DNA from: Pseudomonas lini
Lineage (GTDB): Bacteria; Pseudomonadota; Gammaproteobacteria; Pseudomonadales; Pseudomonadaceae
Length of the DNA stretch: 64,000 nucleotides
Direction: 5' to 3'
Assembly (NCBI RefSeq): GCF_030812475.1
Contig: NZ_JAUSSR010000003.1
Coordinates: forward strand, 124,001 to 188,000
A program made the translations under genes and the position numbers. Under the pieces are notes generated by a model. That model worked only from the letters and a program-made list of their open reading frames with translations. It did not search any database and was not told where the DNA came from. This document shows positions 17,371-27,494 of the stretch, in pieces (within the stretch, counting starts at the first letter, position 1; every line of letters begins with the position of its first letter).

Positions 17371-18147
17371 ATGTTCGAGCGTTTGCGTGAAGATATCCAG
17401 AGCGTTTTCCACCGAGACCCGGCGGCACGTAATGCATTTGAAGTGCTGACCTGTTACCCCGGGATGCACGCGATCTGGATCCATCGGCTGTCGGCGGCCC
17501 TGTGGCGCGTCGAGCTGAAATGGCTGGCGCGGCTGGTGTCGAACTTCGGTCGCTGGCTGACCGGGATCGAGATTCATCCGGGGGCCAAGGTCGGTCGGCG
17601 TTTCTTTATCGATCACGGCATGGGCATCGTCATCGGTGAAACGGCCGAGATCGGCGACGACGTCACCCTTTATCAAGGTGTCACGCTCGGCGGCACCAGC
17701 TGGAATAAAGGCAAGCGTCACCCGACCCTGGAAGACGGTGTGGTGGTCGGCGCCGGGGCCAAGGTGCTCGGCCCGTTCACGGTGGGGGCGGGGGCCAAGG
17801 TCGGTTCCAATGCCGTGGTGACCAAGGCGGTGCCTGCCGGGGCGACCGTCGTCGGCATTCCGGGGCGGATCATCGTCAAGCCCGATGAAGAGCAGGACGC
17901 CAAGCGCAAGGCCATGGCCGAGAAGATTGGCTTCGATGCCTATGGTGTCGGCGAAGACATGCCGGACCCGGTGGCGCGCGCCATCAATCAGTTGCTCGAT
18001 CATCTGCAGGCAGTGGATGGCCGTCTGGAAGGGATGTGCGGGGCGTTGAAGGATCTGGGCAGTAATTACTGCGCCAAGGATCTGCCTGAGCTGCGCGAGG
18101 AAGATTTCGCGTGTGTGAAGGATAAGGATCAGAGCCAGGCCAGCTAG
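17371..18147 (+). CDS. cysE: Serine O-acetyltransferase
   Basis: A 258-residue enzyme making O-acetylserine from serine and acetyl-CoA, the first step of cysteine synthesis. The N-terminal helical part ([20 protein letters not shown]) leads into a left-handed beta-helix of hexapeptide repeats with [29 protein letters not shown] and the catalytic His/Asp pair. Tandem ATGATG starts exist; the second gives the usual N-terminus. Its position just before the ISC operon fits the cysteine demand of IscS. Confidence 0.95.
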   Translation: MFERLREDIQSVFHRDPAARNAFEVLTCYPGMHAIWIHRLSAALWRVELKWLARLVSNFGRWLTGIEIHPGAKVGRRFFIDHGMGIVIGETAEIGDDVTLYQGVTLGGTSWNKGKRHPTLEDGVVVGAGAKVLGPFTVGAGAKVGSNAVVTKAVPAGATVVGIPGRIIVKPDEEQDAKRKAMAEKIGFDAYGVGEDMPDPVARAINQLLDHLQAVDGRLEGMCGALKDLGSNYCAKDLPELREEDFACVKDKDQSQAS

Positions 18148-18159
18148 ACCGCGCCGACC

Positions 18160-18286
18160 CCTTCGCGAGCAAGTCCGCTCCCACAGTTGACCGAGTTGTC
18201 TCACAGTTGACCGAGTTGTCTCACAGTTGACCGAGTTGTCCAGGCGGGCGCGGTTCAATGTGGGGGCGGGCTTGCTCGCGAAGAAC
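18160..18286. repeat. REPIN whose loop holds three tandem 20-bp repeats
   Basis: A left REP (CTTCGCGAGCAAGTCCGCTC, 18161-18180) and an inverted right REP (18260-18286) enclose three head-to-tail copies of CACAGTTGACCGAGTTGTCT starting at 18182, 18202 and 18222; the third differs only in its last base. This is an unusual expansion of a REPIN loop. Confidence 0.9.
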
Positions 18287-18377
18287 GATAACGCGGTGCT
18301 ACTGGCTGTACGCCGCCAGCCTTTGCTATGATGCTGCCGCTCTTTTGCGGGTAAACCTGAGTAAAATGCTAGGTCTT

Positions 18378-18410
18378 ATAGTTGACTTAAATACTCGGGA
18401 ATTGCATACT
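18378..18410 (+). promoter_or_regulatory. iscR: isc promoter with IscR type 1 binding site
   Basis: TTGACT (18382-18387) and CATACT (18405-18410) are a -35/-10 pair with 17-bp spacing. ATAGTTGACTTAAATACTCG and the following bases (18378-18402) fit the type 1 IscR operator consensus, overlapping the -35 box. [2Fe-2S]-IscR bound here would repress the operon when clusters are plentiful. Confidence 0.8.
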
Positions 18411-18441
18411 CGCCCCATTCTGAACTCCGTGGTAATTGTCC

Positions 18442-18933
18442 ATGCGACTGACTACAAAAGGCCGATACGCCGTGACCGCCATGCTTGACCTGGCGTTGCA
18501 CGCGCAGCACGGGCCGGTGTCCCTGGCCGATATCTCCGAGCGCCAAGGCATCTCCCTGTCCTACCTCGAACAGCTGTTCGCCAAGCTGCGTCGCAGCAAT
18601 CTGGTGTCCAGCGTCCGCGGTCCGGGCGGCGGCTACCAGCTGTCGCGCGACATGCAGGGCATCCAGGTCGCCCAGGTGATCGATGCGGTGAACGAATCGG
18701 TCGATGCCACCAAGTGCCAGGGCCAGGGCGATTGCCATCACGGCGATACCTGCCTGACCCACCATTTGTGGTGCGACCTGAGTCTGCAGATTCACGAGTT
18801 TCTGAGCGGTATCAGCTTGGCTGACCTTGTCACTCGCCGTGAGGTACAAGAAGTAGCCCAGCGTCAGGATCAGCGCCGTTGCAACAGCAAGGTGCCACGC
18901 CTGGACAAGATTGAAGCGTCCGCCGTCGAATGA
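18442..18933 (+). CDS. iscR: Fe-S cluster assembly transcriptional regulator IscR
   Basis: A 163-residue Rrf2-family regulator. The winged helix is in [20 protein letters not shown]...[15 protein letters not shown]. Three cysteines plus histidine, the [2Fe-2S] ligands, lie in the [20 protein letters not shown] segment (about residues 92-111). It represses the isc operon in the holo form. The C-terminal tail after residue 145 is variable. The ATG at 18442 is preferred to an in-frame TTG two codons upstream. Confidence 0.96.
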   Translation: MRLTTKGRYAVTAMLDLALHAQHGPVSLADISERQGISLSYLEQLFAKLRRSNLVSSVRGPGGGYQLSRDMQGIQVAQVIDAVNESVDATKCQGQGDCHHGDTCLTHHLWCDLSLQIHEFLSGISLADLVTRREVQEVAQRQDQRRCNSKVPRLDKIEASAVE

Positions 18934-18983
18934 CAGCCAAAGAGCTAGCGGAACGCCAGCCAGCCTGATTTAGGAGATAGTCC

Positions 18984-20198
18984 ATGAAATTGCCGATTTA
19001 CCTTGATTACTCTGCGACCACCCCGGTTGATCCGCGTGTCGCGCAAAAGATGAGTGAATGCCTGCTGGTCGACGGAAACTTCGGTAACCCGGCGTCCCGT
19101 TCCCACGTGTTCGGCTGGAAAGCTGAAGAATCCGTCGAAAACGCTCGTCGCCAGGTCGCTGACCTGGTCAATGCCGACCCGCGTGAAATCGTCTGGACTT
19201 CCGGTGCCACCGAATCCGACAACCTGGCAATCAAGGGTGCGGCGCATTTCTACGCCACCAAAGGCAAGCACCTGATCACCACCAAGATCGAGCACAAGGC
19301 TGTCCTGGACACCATGCGCCAACTGGAGCGTGAAGGCTTCGAAGTGACCTACCTCGAGCCTCGCACCGACGGCCTGGTTACGCCTGAAATGATCGAGGCT
19401 GCGCTGCGCGACGACACCATCCTGGTTTCGGTCATGCACGTGAACAACGAAATCGGCACCATCAACGACATCGAAGCGATCGGCGAACTGTGCCGCTCCA
19501 AGGGCATCCTGTTCCACGTCGACGCCGCTCAGTCCACCGGCAAGGTCGAGATCGACCTGCAGAAGCTGAAAGTCGACATGATGTCTTTCTCCGCCCACAA
19601 GACCTACGGTCCTAAAGGCATCGGCGCGCTCTACGTCAGTCGCAAGCCGCGTGTTCGCATCGAAGCGACCATGCATGGCGGCGGTCACGAACGTGGCATG
19701 CGTTCCGGCACCCTGGCGACCCACCAGATCGTCGGCATGGGCGAAGCCTTCCGTGTAGCCAAGGAAGACATGGCTGCCGAGAACGTGCGGATCAAAGCCT
19801 TGAGCGACCGCTTCTTCAAGCAGGTCGAAGACCTGGAAGAGCTGTACGTCAACGGCAGCATGACCGCCCGCGTACCGCACAACCTGAACCTGAGTTTCAA
19901 CTACGTTGAAGGCGAGTCGCTGATCATGGCGCTCAAGGACCTGGCGGTTTCGTCCGGTTCGGCCTGCACCTCGGCTTCCCTTGAGCCTTCGTACGTACTG
20001 CGCGCCCTGGGCCGCAACGACGAACTGGCACACAGCTCGATTCGTTTCACCTTCGGCCGTTTCACCACCGAAGAAGAAATCGACTACGCCGCGCAGAAAG
20101 TCTGCGAGGCCGTTACCAAGCTGCGCACCCTGTCGCCGCTGTGGGACATGTACAAAGACGGTGTCGACATTTCGAAAATCGAGTGGGCGGCACACTGA
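18984..20198 (+). CDS. iscS: Cysteine desulfurase IscS
   Basis: A 404-residue PLP enzyme that removes sulfur from cysteine and passes it as persulfide to IscU and other acceptors. The PLP-lysine lies in [20 protein letters not shown] and the sulfur-carrying cysteine in [21 protein letters not shown]. Length and sequence are those of the housekeeping IscS. The start is preceded by TAGGAGA. Confidence 0.98.
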   Translation: MKLPIYLDYSATTPVDPRVAQKMSECLLVDGNFGNPASRSHVFGWKAEESVENARRQVADLVNADPREIVWTSGATESDNLAIKGAAHFYATKGKHLITTKIEHKAVLDTMRQLEREGFEVTYLEPRTDGLVTPEMIEAALRDDTILVSVMHVNNEIGTINDIEAIGELCRSKGILFHVDAAQSTGKVEIDLQKLKVDMMSFSAHKTYGPKGIGALYVSRKPRVRIEATMHGGGHERGMRSGTLATHQIVGMGEAFRVAKEDMAAENVRIKALSDRFFKQVEDLEELYVNGSMTARVPHNLNLSFNYVEGESLIMALKDLAVSSGSACTSASLEPSYVLRALGRNDELAHSSIRFTFGRFTTEEEIDYAAQKVCEAVTKLRTLSPLWDMYKDGVDISKIEWAAH

Positions 20199-20282
20199 TT
20201 TCAAGTCGCCGCAAAACAGCCCTGCCAACCTTCGGGAGCAGGGTTTCAAGAGCGACTCTCTGATGAGTGAGGATTAAGAATC

Positions 20283-20669
20283 ATGGCTTACAGCGAAAAG
20301 GTCATCGACCACTACGAAAACCCGCGCAACGTCGGCAAGATGGACGCGGAAGATCCTGATGTCGGCACCGGCATGGTCGGCGCTCCGGCGTGCGGCGACG
20401 TGATGCGCCTGCAAATCAAGGTCAACGAAGCCGGCATCATCGAAGATGCCAAGTTCAAGACCTATGGTTGCGGTTCGGCGATCGCCTCCAGCTCCCTGGC
20501 GACCGAGTGGATGAAAGGCAAGACTCTGGATGAAGCAGAGACCATCAAGAACACTCAGCTGGCTGAAGAACTGGCCTTGCCGCCAGTGAAAATTCACTGC
20601 TCCGTACTTGCCGAAGACGCCATCAAGGCGGCCGTTCGCGACTACAAGCAGAAGAAAGGCTTGATCTGA
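20283..20669 (+). CDS. iscU: Fe-S cluster scaffold IscU
   Basis: A 128-residue scaffold. The three conserved cysteines are in [22 protein letters not shown] and [13 protein letters not shown], and the chaperone-recognition motif LPPVK precedes the last. Assembles clusters with sulfur from IscS and transfers them with HscBA. Confidence 0.98.
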   Translation: MAYSEKVIDHYENPRNVGKMDAEDPDVGTGMVGAPACGDVMRLQIKVNEAGIIEDAKFKTYGCGSAIASSSLATEWMKGKTLDEAETIKNTQLAEELALPPVKIHCSVLAEDAIKAAVRDYKQKKGLI

Positions 20670-20703
20670 CTTTCAGGTTTTGGCGACGAGTAAGGAGTCA
20701 CCG

Positions 20704-21027
20704 ATGGCTATCAGCATGACAGAAGCGGCAGCTCAACACGTGCGACGCTCCCTCAACGGGCGCGGCAAAGGTGAAGGGATACGTCTGGGTGTTCGCACCA
20801 CAGGCTGTTCCGGCCTTGCCTACGTGCTGGAGTTCGTCGACGAGGTGGTTGCAGAGGATCAGGTGTTCGAAAGTCACGGCGAGAAAGTGATCATCGACCC
20901 TAAAAGCCTGGCCTACCTGGACGGCACTGAGCTCGATTTCGTCAAGGAAGGGTTGAACGAAGGCTTCAAGTTCAACAACCCCAACGTGCGCGGTGAATGT
21001 GGCTGCGGCGAAAGCTTCAATATCTGA
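20704..21027 (+). CDS. iscA: A-type Fe-S carrier IscA
   Basis: A 107-residue protein with the A-type signature cysteines in [14 protein letters not shown] and [11 protein letters not shown] at the C-terminus. The start [13 protein letters not shown] at 20704 has TAAGGAG upstream. Carries or delivers clusters made on IscU. Confidence 0.97.
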   Translation: MAISMTEAAAQHVRRSLNGRGKGEGIRLGVRTTGCSGLAYVLEFVDEVVAEDQVFESHGEKVIIDPKSLAYLDGTELDFVKEGLNEGFKFNNPNVRGECGCGESFNI

Positions 21028-21035
21028 GGCTTCTT

Positions 21036-21557
21036 GTGGGTACTCCTTGTCATTTCGCTTTATTTGAGCTGCAACCGAGTTTCAACCTGGACCTCGATCA
21101 GCTGGCCACGCGCTACCGTGAGTTGGCGCGCGGTGTTCATCCGGACCGCTTTGCCGACGCTTCCGAGCGTGAGCAGCGGCTGGCGCTAGAGCAATCCGCG
21201 AGCCTCAACGAGGCCTACCAGACGCTCAAGAGCCCCCCCAAACGCGCGCGATACCTGCTCGCGTTGAACGGTGGCGAGCTGCCGCTGGAGGTCACGGTGC
21301 ATGATCCGGAGTTTCTTCTGCAGCAGATGGAGTTGCGCGAAGAGCTCGAAGACCTGCAAGACAGCGCCGACATGGCCGGTATTGCAGCGTTCAAGCGTCG
21401 CCTGAAAACCGCTCAGGATGAACTGAACCAAAGCTTCGCAGCCTGTTGGAATGATGCAGTGCAACGTGAGCAGGCCGAACGCCTGATGCGGCGCATGCAG
21501 TTCCTCGACAAGCTCACCTACGAAGTGCGCCAGCTGGAAGAGCGCCTCGACGATTAA
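21036..21557 (+). CDS. hscB: Fe-S co-chaperone HscB
   Basis: A 173-residue J-domain co-chaperone. The GTG at 21036, just after the iscA stop and with TGAGG upstream, gives (M)[20 protein letters not shown]. The J motif is present as VHPDRF. The C-terminal helical bundle binds IscU. It stimulates the ATPase of HscA, whose gene follows. Confidence 0.95.
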   Translation: MGTPCHFALFELQPSFNLDLDQLATRYRELARGVHPDRFADASEREQRLALEQSASLNEAYQTLKSPPKRARYLLALNGGELPLEVTVHDPEFLLQQMELREELEDLQDSADMAGIAAFKRRLKTAQDELNQSFAACWNDAVQREQAERLMRRMQFLDKLTYEVRQLEERLDD

Positions 21558-21608
21558 CCCAGTGCCGCTCCGGTCGCACGCCTGATATACAGATAAGTCC
21601 TGATAACG

Positions 21609-23474
21609 ATGGCCCTACTGCAGATCGCCGAACCCGGCCAAAGTCCTCAACCGCACCAGCGTCGCCTGGCTGTGGGGATCGACTTGGGCACTACCAATTC
21701 GCTGGTCGCTGCATTGCGCAGTGGTCTTTCCGAGCCTCTGGCCGACGCAGATGGGCGGGTCATCCTGCCGTCTGCCGTGCGCTACCACGCTGATCGCGTC
21801 GAAGTGGGCGAGTCGGCAAAGCTGGCTGCCGCCACCGATCCCTTGAATACCGTGCTGTCGGTCAAGCGCTTGATGGGTCGTGGTCTGTCCGACGTCAAGC
21901 AGCTGGGCGACCAGTTGCCGTACCGCTTTGTCGGCGGCGAGTCGCACATGCCGTTCATCGACACCGTGCAAGGCCCGAAAAGCCCGGTCGAAGTCTCCGC
22001 CGATATCCTCAAGGTGCTGCGTCAGCGCGCCGAGGCGGCGCTGGGTGGCGAACTGGTCGGCGCGGTGATCACCGTCCCGGCCTATTTCGACGATGCCCAG
22101 CGTCAAGCCACCAAGGACGCGGCCAAGCTGGCCGGCCTGAACGTGCTGCGCCTGCTCAACGAGCCGACCGCCGCCGCCGTGGCTTATGGCCTGGACCAGC
22201 ATGCCGAAGGCCTGGTGGCGATTTATGACTTGGGCGGCGGCACCTTCGATATTTCCATCCTGCGCCTGACCGGCGGTGTTTTCGAAGTCCTGGCTACCGG
22301 TGGCGACAGCGCCCTGGGCGGCGATGATTTCGACCACGCGATCGCTCGCTGGATCATCGAGGGCGCTGGCCTGTCGGATGACCTGGACCCGGGCGTGCAG
22401 CGCAATCTGTTGCAAACCGCCTGTGCGGCCAAGGAAGCCCTGACTAACGCCTCGTCCGTTGAAGTGACGTATGGCGACTGGCAAGCCGAATTGACCCGCG
22501 AGGCCTTCAATGCGCTGATCGAGCCGATGGTTGCTCGCAGCCTGAAGGCCTGCCGTCGCGCCGTGCGCGATTCCGGTATCGAACTGGAAGAAGTGCATGC
22601 GGTGGTCATGGTCGGCGGCTCGACCCGCGTACCTCGCGTTCGCGATGCAGTCGCTGAAGCCTTCGGTCGCCAACCGCTGACCGAAATCGATCCGGATCAA
22701 GTGGTGGCCATTGGCGCCGCGATCCAGGCCGATACCCTCGCCGGCAACAAGCGTGATGGCGGCGAATTGCTGCTGCTTGACGTGATCCCGTTGTCCCTGG
22801 GGCTGGAAACCATGGGCGGCCTGATGGAGAAGGTGATTCCGCGCAACACCACCATCCCCGTCGCCCGCGCCCAGGACTTCACCACTTACAAAGACGGCCA
22901 GTCGGCCATGGCGATCCACGTGTTGCAGGGCGAGCGCGAGCTGATCAGCGACTGTCGCTCCCTGGCGCGCTTCGAATTGCGCGGCATTCCGGCGATGGTC
23001 GCCGGTGCGGCGAAGATTCGCGTGACCTTCCAGGTCGATGCCGACGGTCTGCTCAGCGTGTCTGCCCGTGAACTGGGTTCGGGTGTCGAGGCCAGCATTC
23101 AGGTCAAGCCGTCCTACGGCCTGACCGATGGCGAAATTGCCAAGATGCTCAAGGATTCGTTCCAGCACGCCAACGACGACAAGGTCGCCCGTGTGCTGCG
23201 TGAGCAGCAGGTCGATGCCCAGCGCCTGATCGAAGCGGTGCAGGCTGCCCTCGATGTCGACGGCGACCGTCTGCTCGACGCCGAAGAGCGCATGGTCATC
23301 GAGTTGCAGATGCAGGAACTGACCGAACTGATGAAGGGCACCGATGGTCACGCCATCGAGCAGCAGACCAAGCGTCTGTCGCAAGTGACCGATGCTTTTG
23401 CCGCCCGCCGTATGGATTTGACGGTGAAAGCCGCTCTATCGGGGCGCAATCTGAATGAAATCGAGGATATCTGA
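21609..23474 (+). CDS. hscA: Fe-S chaperone HscA (Hsp70 type)
   Basis: A 621-residue specialised Hsp70. Nucleotide-binding blocks include [51 protein letters not shown] and [17 protein letters not shown]. The substrate-binding domain starts near [14 protein letters not shown]. It recognises the LPPVK motif of IscU. The stop overlaps the fdx start. Confidence 0.97.
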   Translation: MALLQIAEPGQSPQPHQRRLAVGIDLGTTNSLVAALRSGLSEPLADADGRVILPSAVRYHADRVEVGESAKLAAATDPLNTVLSVKRLMGRGLSDVKQLGDQLPYRFVGGESHMPFIDTVQGPKSPVEVSADILKVLRQRAEAALGGELVGAVITVPAYFDDAQRQATKDAAKLAGLNVLRLLNEPTAAAVAYGLDQHAEGLVAIYDLGGGTFDISILRLTGGVFEVLATGGDSALGGDDFDHAIARWIIEGAGLSDDLDPGVQRNLLQTACAAKEALTNASSVEVTYGDWQAELTREAFNALIEPMVARSLKACRRAVRDSGIELEEVHAVVMVGGSTRVPRVRDAVAEAFGRQPLTEIDPDQVVAIGAAIQADTLAGNKRDGGELLLLDVIPLSLGLETMGGLMEKVIPRNTTIPVARAQDFTTYKDGQSAMAIHVLQGERELISDCRSLARFELRGIPAMVAGAAKIRVTFQVDADGLLSVSARELGSGVEASIQVKPSYGLTDGEIAKMLKDSFQHANDDKVARVLREQQVDAQRLIEAVQAALDVDGDRLLDAEERMVIELQMQELTELMKGTDGHAIEQQTKRLSQVTDAFAARRMDLTVKAALSGRNLNEIEDI

Positions 23475-23815
23475 TGCCGCAGGTCATTTTTCTGCCACAC
23501 GAGAAGTTTTGCCCTGAGGGCATGGTTGTGGAGGCCGAGACCGGTACGTCCATCCTCGAACTGGCCCACGAACACCATATCGAGATGGAAAGCGCCTGTG
23601 GCGGCGTCTGCGCCTGCACCACCTGCCACTGCATCATCCGCGAGGGTTTCGACTCGCTGGAAGAGGCCGATGAGCTGGAAGAAGACTTTCTTGATCGGGC
23701 CTGGGGTCTGGAGCCGCAATCGCGTCTAGGCTGTCAGGCGATCGTCGGGACTGAAGACCTGACCGTTGAAATTCCGAAATATTCGCTCAACCATGCGGCC
23801 GAAGCGCCGCACTGA
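23474..23815 (+). CDS. fdx: ISC-type [2Fe-2S] ferredoxin
   Basis: A 113-residue adrenodoxin-like ferredoxin. Cluster cysteines are in MESACGGVCACTTCHCII and RLGCQAIVG. It supplies electrons for cluster formation on IscU. The ATG overlaps the hscA stop. Confidence 0.97.
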   Translation: MPQVIFLPHEKFCPEGMVVEAETGTSILELAHEHHIEMESACGGVCACTTCHCIIREGFDSLEEADELEEDFLDRAWGLEPQSRLGCQAIVGTEDLTVEIPKYSLNHAAEAPH

Positions 23816-23829
23816 TTCAAGGAACCGAC

Positions 23830-24030
23830 ATGAGTCTGAAATGGGTTGATGTGCTGGAAATCGCGATCCAGCTGGCTGAATCCAGGCCGGAAGTGGACCC
23901 GCGTTACGTGAACTTCGTCGATCTGCACAAATGGGTGCTGGCATTGCCGGAGTTCAGCGATGATCCGACCCGCGGTGGCGAGAAGGTGCTTGAAGCCATT
24001 CAGGCCGCCTGGATCGAAGAAGCAGATTGA
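23830..24030 (+). CDS. iscX: Fe-S assembly protein IscX
   Basis: A 66-residue acidic protein with the family pattern LKWVDVLEIAIQLAESRPEVDP...RFVDLHKWV-like and a DDP motif. It binds IscS and iron and modulates cluster synthesis. It is the last gene of the ISC operon. Confidence 0.95.
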   Translation: MSLKWVDVLEIAIQLAESRPEVDPRYVNFVDLHKWVLALPEFSDDPTRGGEKVLEAIQAAWIEEAD

Positions 24031-24062
24031 TTCTGCACCGTATGCAGTTAGGCAATACCCAA

Positions 24063-24092
24063 GAACCCGCGTATAATTCGCGGGTTTAATTT
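24063..24092 (+). promoter_or_regulatory. ndk: Hairpin with a TATAAT loop upstream of ndk
   Basis: AACCCGCG/CGCGGGTT arms enclose TATAATT and are followed by TAATTTTT. As a stem-loop plus T-run it can end the isc operon; read as DNA, the loop is a perfect -10 box, and ndk starts about 50 bp downstream. No clear -35 box is visible. Confidence 0.6.
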
Positions 24093-24122
24093 TTCACAAA
24101 TTACCGTTTCTGGAGTTACACC

Positions 24123-24548
24123 ATGGCTGTTCAACGTACTTTCTCCATCATCAAGCCTGACGCAGTTGCTAAAAACGTTATCGGCGAGATCACCACTCGT
24201 TTCGAAAAAGCAGGCCTGCGCGTTGTAGCTTCGAAACTGAAGCAACTGTCCAAAGCCGAAGCCGAAGGCTTCTACGCTGAGCACAAAGAGCGCGGTTTCT
24301 TCGGCGACCTGGTTGCGTTCATGATCTCCGGTCCGGTTGTCGTTCAGGTTCTGGAAGGCGAAAACGCTATCGCTCTGAACCGTGAGCTGATGGGCGCTAC
24401 CAACCCTAAAGAAGCAGCTGCCGGCACCATCCGTGCTGACTTCGCTGAATCGATCGACGCCAACGCTGTACACGGTTCGGACTCCGAAGCCGCTGCTGCT
24501 CGCGAAATCTCGTACTTCTTCGCAGCTACTGAAGTAACCACTCGCTAA
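24123..24548 (+). CDS. ndk: Nucleoside diphosphate kinase
   Basis: A 141-residue NDK that balances NTP pools by transferring the gamma-phosphate through an active-site histidine, here in the [13 protein letters not shown] segment (H117). The N-terminus [22 protein letters not shown] is diagnostic. Codon use is strongly biased, consistent with high expression. Confidence 0.98.
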   Translation: MAVQRTFSIIKPDAVAKNVIGEITTRFEKAGLRVVASKLKQLSKAEAEGFYAEHKERGFFGDLVAFMISGPVVVQVLEGENAIALNRELMGATNPKEAAAGTIRADFAESIDANAVHGSDSEAAAAREISYFFAATEVTTR

Positions 24549-24576
24549 GCATTGGCTTGAGAGTGAAGGTGAATCC

Positions 24577-25725
24577 ATGACTACATCGACTGTAAAAACC
24601 AACCTGCTGGGTCTGACTCAACAGGAAATGGAAAAATTCTTCGACTCGATCGGGGAGAAGCGTTTCCGTGCCGGTCAGGTAATGAAATGGATTCACCACC
24701 TTGGCGTCGATGATTTCGACGCCATGACGAACGTCAGCAAGGCCTTGCGCGACAAGCTCAAGGTCATTGCCGAAGTTCGCGGCCCCGAAGTCGTCAGCGA
24801 GGACATCTCCACCGACGGCACCCGTAAGTGGGTGGTGCGCGTGGCGTCCGGCAGCTGCGTCGAGACCGTGTACATTCCCCAGGGCAAACGCGGTACGTTG
24901 TGCGTTTCGTCCCAGGCAGGCTGTGCCCTGGATTGCAGTTTCTGCTCCACCGGCAAGCAAGGCTTCAACAGCAACCTCACCGCCGCCGAAGTCATCGGGC
25001 AGGTGTGGATTGCAAATAAATCGTTCGGCAGCATCCCGGCGACCGCCGACCGTGCCATCACCAACGTGGTGATGATGGGCATGGGTGAGCCGCTGCTGAA
25101 CTTCGACAACGTCGTGGCCGCCATGCACCTGATGATGGACGACCTGGGCTACGGGATCTCCAAGCGCCGCGTGACCCTGTCCACGTCGGGCGTGGTGCCG
25201 ATGATCGATGAGCTGTCCAAGCACATCGACGTGTCCCTGGCGTTGTCCCTGCACGCACCGAATGACGCATTGCGTAACCAGTTGGTGCCGATCAACAAGA
25301 AGTATCCGCTGAAGATGCTGCTCGAGTCGTGCCAGCGCTACATGTCGTCCCTGGGCGAAAAGCGCGTGCTGACCATCGAGTACACCTTGCTCAAGGACAT
25401 CAACGACAAGGTCGAGCACGCGGTCGAAATGATCGAGCTGCTCAAGAACATCCCGTGCAAGATCAACCTGATTCCGTTCAACCCGTTCCCGCATTCCGGT
25501 TACGAGCGTCCGAGCAATAACGCGATTCGTCGTTTCCAGGATCAGCTTCATCATGCCGGCTTCAATGTCACCGTGCGCACCACCCGCGGCGAAGACATCG
25601 ATGCCGCGTGTGGCCAATTGGTAGGGCAGGTGCTGGATCGCACCCGTCGTAGCGAACGTTATATCGCCGTGCGCGAGTTGAGCGCCGAAAACGATATTGC
25701 ACAGAACGCTGCGAACAATAATTAA
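24577..25725 (+). CDS. rlmN: 23S rRNA/tRNA C2-adenine methyltransferase RlmN
   Basis: A 382-residue radical-SAM enzyme that methylates A2503 of 23S rRNA and A37 of some tRNAs. The 4Fe-4S ligands are in [15 protein letters not shown]. Catalytic cysteines lie in SQAGC-type and C-terminal [11 protein letters not shown] contexts. The [13 protein letters not shown] block is the family SAM-binding segment. It precedes pilW-rodZ-ispG as in other pseudomonads. Confidence 0.97.
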   Translation: MTTSTVKTNLLGLTQQEMEKFFDSIGEKRFRAGQVMKWIHHLGVDDFDAMTNVSKALRDKLKVIAEVRGPEVVSEDISTDGTRKWVVRVASGSCVETVYIPQGKRGTLCVSSQAGCALDCSFCSTGKQGFNSNLTAAEVIGQVWIANKSFGSIPATADRAITNVVMMGMGEPLLNFDNVVAAMHLMMDDLGYGISKRRVTLSTSGVVPMIDELSKHIDVSLALSLHAPNDALRNQLVPINKKYPLKMLLESCQRYMSSLGEKRVLTIEYTLLKDINDKVEHAVEMIELLKNIPCKINLIPFNPFPHSGYERPSNNAIRRFQDQLHHAGFNVTVRTTRGEDIDAACGQLVGQVLDRTRRSERYIAVRELSAENDIAQNAANNN

Positions 25726-25737
25726 GAGAGGATCTCT

Positions 25738-26496
25738 ATGTCCCTGCGCTTGGCGCTGCTGTTGCTGGTGGCCAGTCTGTGTACTGGTTGTGTCCTGTCG
25801 GGCGATTTCAACCCGATGAAGACCAGCAAGGGCCGCGATGAAGCGCGGGTCGCCTACGTGCAATTGGGGCTCGGCTACCTGCAACAGGGCATGACCGAGC
25901 GCGCCAAGGTGCCATTGAAGAAGGCATTGGAACTGGACAGCTCGGACCCCGACGCCAACGCGGCGCTGGGGCTGGTGTTCCAGGCCGAGATGGAGCCGGA
26001 ACTGGCCGACCAGCATTTTCGCAAGGCGCTGTCTGGCCGTGCCGACGATGCGCGAATCCTCAACAACTACGGCAGTTTTCTTTTCGAACAGAAACGTTAC
26101 AAAGAGGCTTACGAACGCTTCGAGCAGGCCGCCGCCGATACCCTGTATCCTGAGCGTTCGCGAGTCTTCGAGAACCTGGGCATGACCGCTTCCAAGCTGG
26201 GGCAGCGTGACCTGGCCCAGCAACAACTGGAAAAAGCCCTGCGCTTGAATCGTCAACAGCCACGTGCCTTGCTGGAAATGGCTGAGTTGTCTTACGAAGA
26301 CAGGCATTATGTGCCCGCGCGTGAGTATTACGACCGTTTCAGCCAGCTCACCGAGCAAAATGCACGTAGTCTGTTGCTCGGCGTCCGGCTGGCGAAAGTG
26401 TTCGAAGATCGCGACAAGGCTGCCAGTTTTGGCCTGCAACTAAAACGACTCTATCCCGGTACGCCGGAATATCAGCAATACCTGTCGGAGCAATGA
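25738..26496 (+). CDS. pilW: Type IV pilus biogenesis lipoprotein PilW (PilF)
   Basis: A 252-residue lipoprotein: signal peptide followed by lipobox SLCTGC (Cys near residue 18). The mature protein is a chain of TPR repeats (about residues 38-240, e.g. AYVQLGLGYLQQGMTERAKVPLKKALELDSSDP). It pilots the PilQ secretin to the outer membrane. The stop overlaps the rodZ start. Confidence 0.92.
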   Translation: MSLRLALLLLVASLCTGCVLSGDFNPMKTSKGRDEARVAYVQLGLGYLQQGMTERAKVPLKKALELDSSDPDANAALGLVFQAEMEPELADQHFRKALSGRADDARILNNYGSFLFEQKRYKEAYERFEQAAADTLYPERSRVFENLGMTASKLGQRDLAQQQLEKALRLNRQQPRALLEMAELSYEDRHYVPAREYYDRFSQLTEQNARSLLLGVRLAKVFEDRDKAASFGLQLKRLYPGTPEYQQYLSEQ

Positions 26497-27491
26497 TGAA
26501 AGCGGCGCATCCCGAAGTTGTAGCAGCGAATCGCGTTAATCCCGGTGAGACATTGCGCCAGGCTCGCGAAAGCAATGGCTGGTCGCTGGCCGAAGTGGCC
26601 CTCAAGCTCAACCTCACCGTCAATTCCCTGGGCAATCTGGAAGCCGGCGCGTTCGACAAGCTGCCGGGGCATACCTTCGCCCGCGGTTACATCCGCGCCT
26701 ACGCCAAATTGCTGGGCATGGATCAAACCGTGCTGGTGCAACAGTTCGACCATTCCACCGGCACCGATTCCCAGGGCAGCGCCGTCCACAGCCTGGGTCG
26801 TATCGAAGAGCCGGTTCGGGTGTCCCACACCATTTTGCGGATTGTCAGCCTGCTGTTGCTGATCGCGGTGATCGGTGGCGGATTCATCTGGTGGCAGGAC
26901 CAGACGTCCTCGCGCACCAAGGAGCCGGTCACGCTGAGCCCGGAACACGTGGAAGTCGAAGGCGCCGACGGCACGACCCAGATTCACCCGCTGGACGAGC
27001 CGGAAGACCAGGCCGTCGCGCAGGGCCAGGCTGAAGGCGCCACCGCGCTCGCCTTGCCCCAGGCCGAGACGTCGGCTGACACCTCGATCGCCCCTGAAGC
27101 CAGCGCACCCGCTGCCCAGGCGCCTGCTGCACCGGTTGTCGCGACGCCGGCAACGCCGGCGCCGGCTGTTCCCGCGGTACCGGCACCGGTGGTGACCGCT
27201 CCGGTGGCGCCGACCGTTCCAGCGCCCGCCGCGGCGCCTCCGGTGGCCGGCCAGGGCCAGGTTCAACTGCGTTACACCGCCGATTGCTGGACGCAAGTCA
27301 CCGACGGTACCGGCAAGGTGCTGTTGAGTGGTCTCAAGCGCAAAGGCGAAAACGTTTCCGTCAGTGGCAAGCCGCCGTTCACCGTGCGCCTGGGCTTTGC
27401 CCGCGGCGCGCAGGTCAGTTACAACGGGCAGGTGGTCGATGCCGCTCCGTTCACCAGTGGCGAGACTGCTCGCCTGAAGTTGGGTCAATAA
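26493..27491 (+). CDS. rodZ: Cytoskeletal protein RodZ
   Basis: A 332-residue cell-shape protein. An N-terminal Cro-like HTH (about residues 16-75, ETLRQARESNGWSLAEVALKLN) binds MreB. One transmembrane helix follows (about 111-131, ILRIVSLLLLIAVIGGGFIWW), then a long Ala/Pro/Val-rich periplasmic linker (about 175-252) and a C-terminal DUF4115 beta domain with DCWTQVTDGTGKVL. Low-complexity linker length varies between strains. Confidence 0.94.
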   Translation: MMKAAHPEVVAANRVNPGETLRQARESNGWSLAEVALKLNLTVNSLGNLEAGAFDKLPGHTFARGYIRAYAKLLGMDQTVLVQQFDHSTGTDSQGSAVHSLGRIEEPVRVSHTILRIVSLLLLIAVIGGGFIWWQDQTSSRTKEPVTLSPEHVEVEGADGTTQIHPLDEPEDQAVAQGQAEGATALALPQAETSADTSIAPEASAPAAQAPAAPVVATPATPAPAVPAVPAPVVTAPVAPTVPAPAAAPPVAGQGQVQLRYTADCWTQVTDGTGKVLLSGLKRKGENVSVSGKPPFTVRLGFARGAQVSYNGQVVDAAPFTSGETARLKLGQ

Positions 27492-27494
27492 GTC

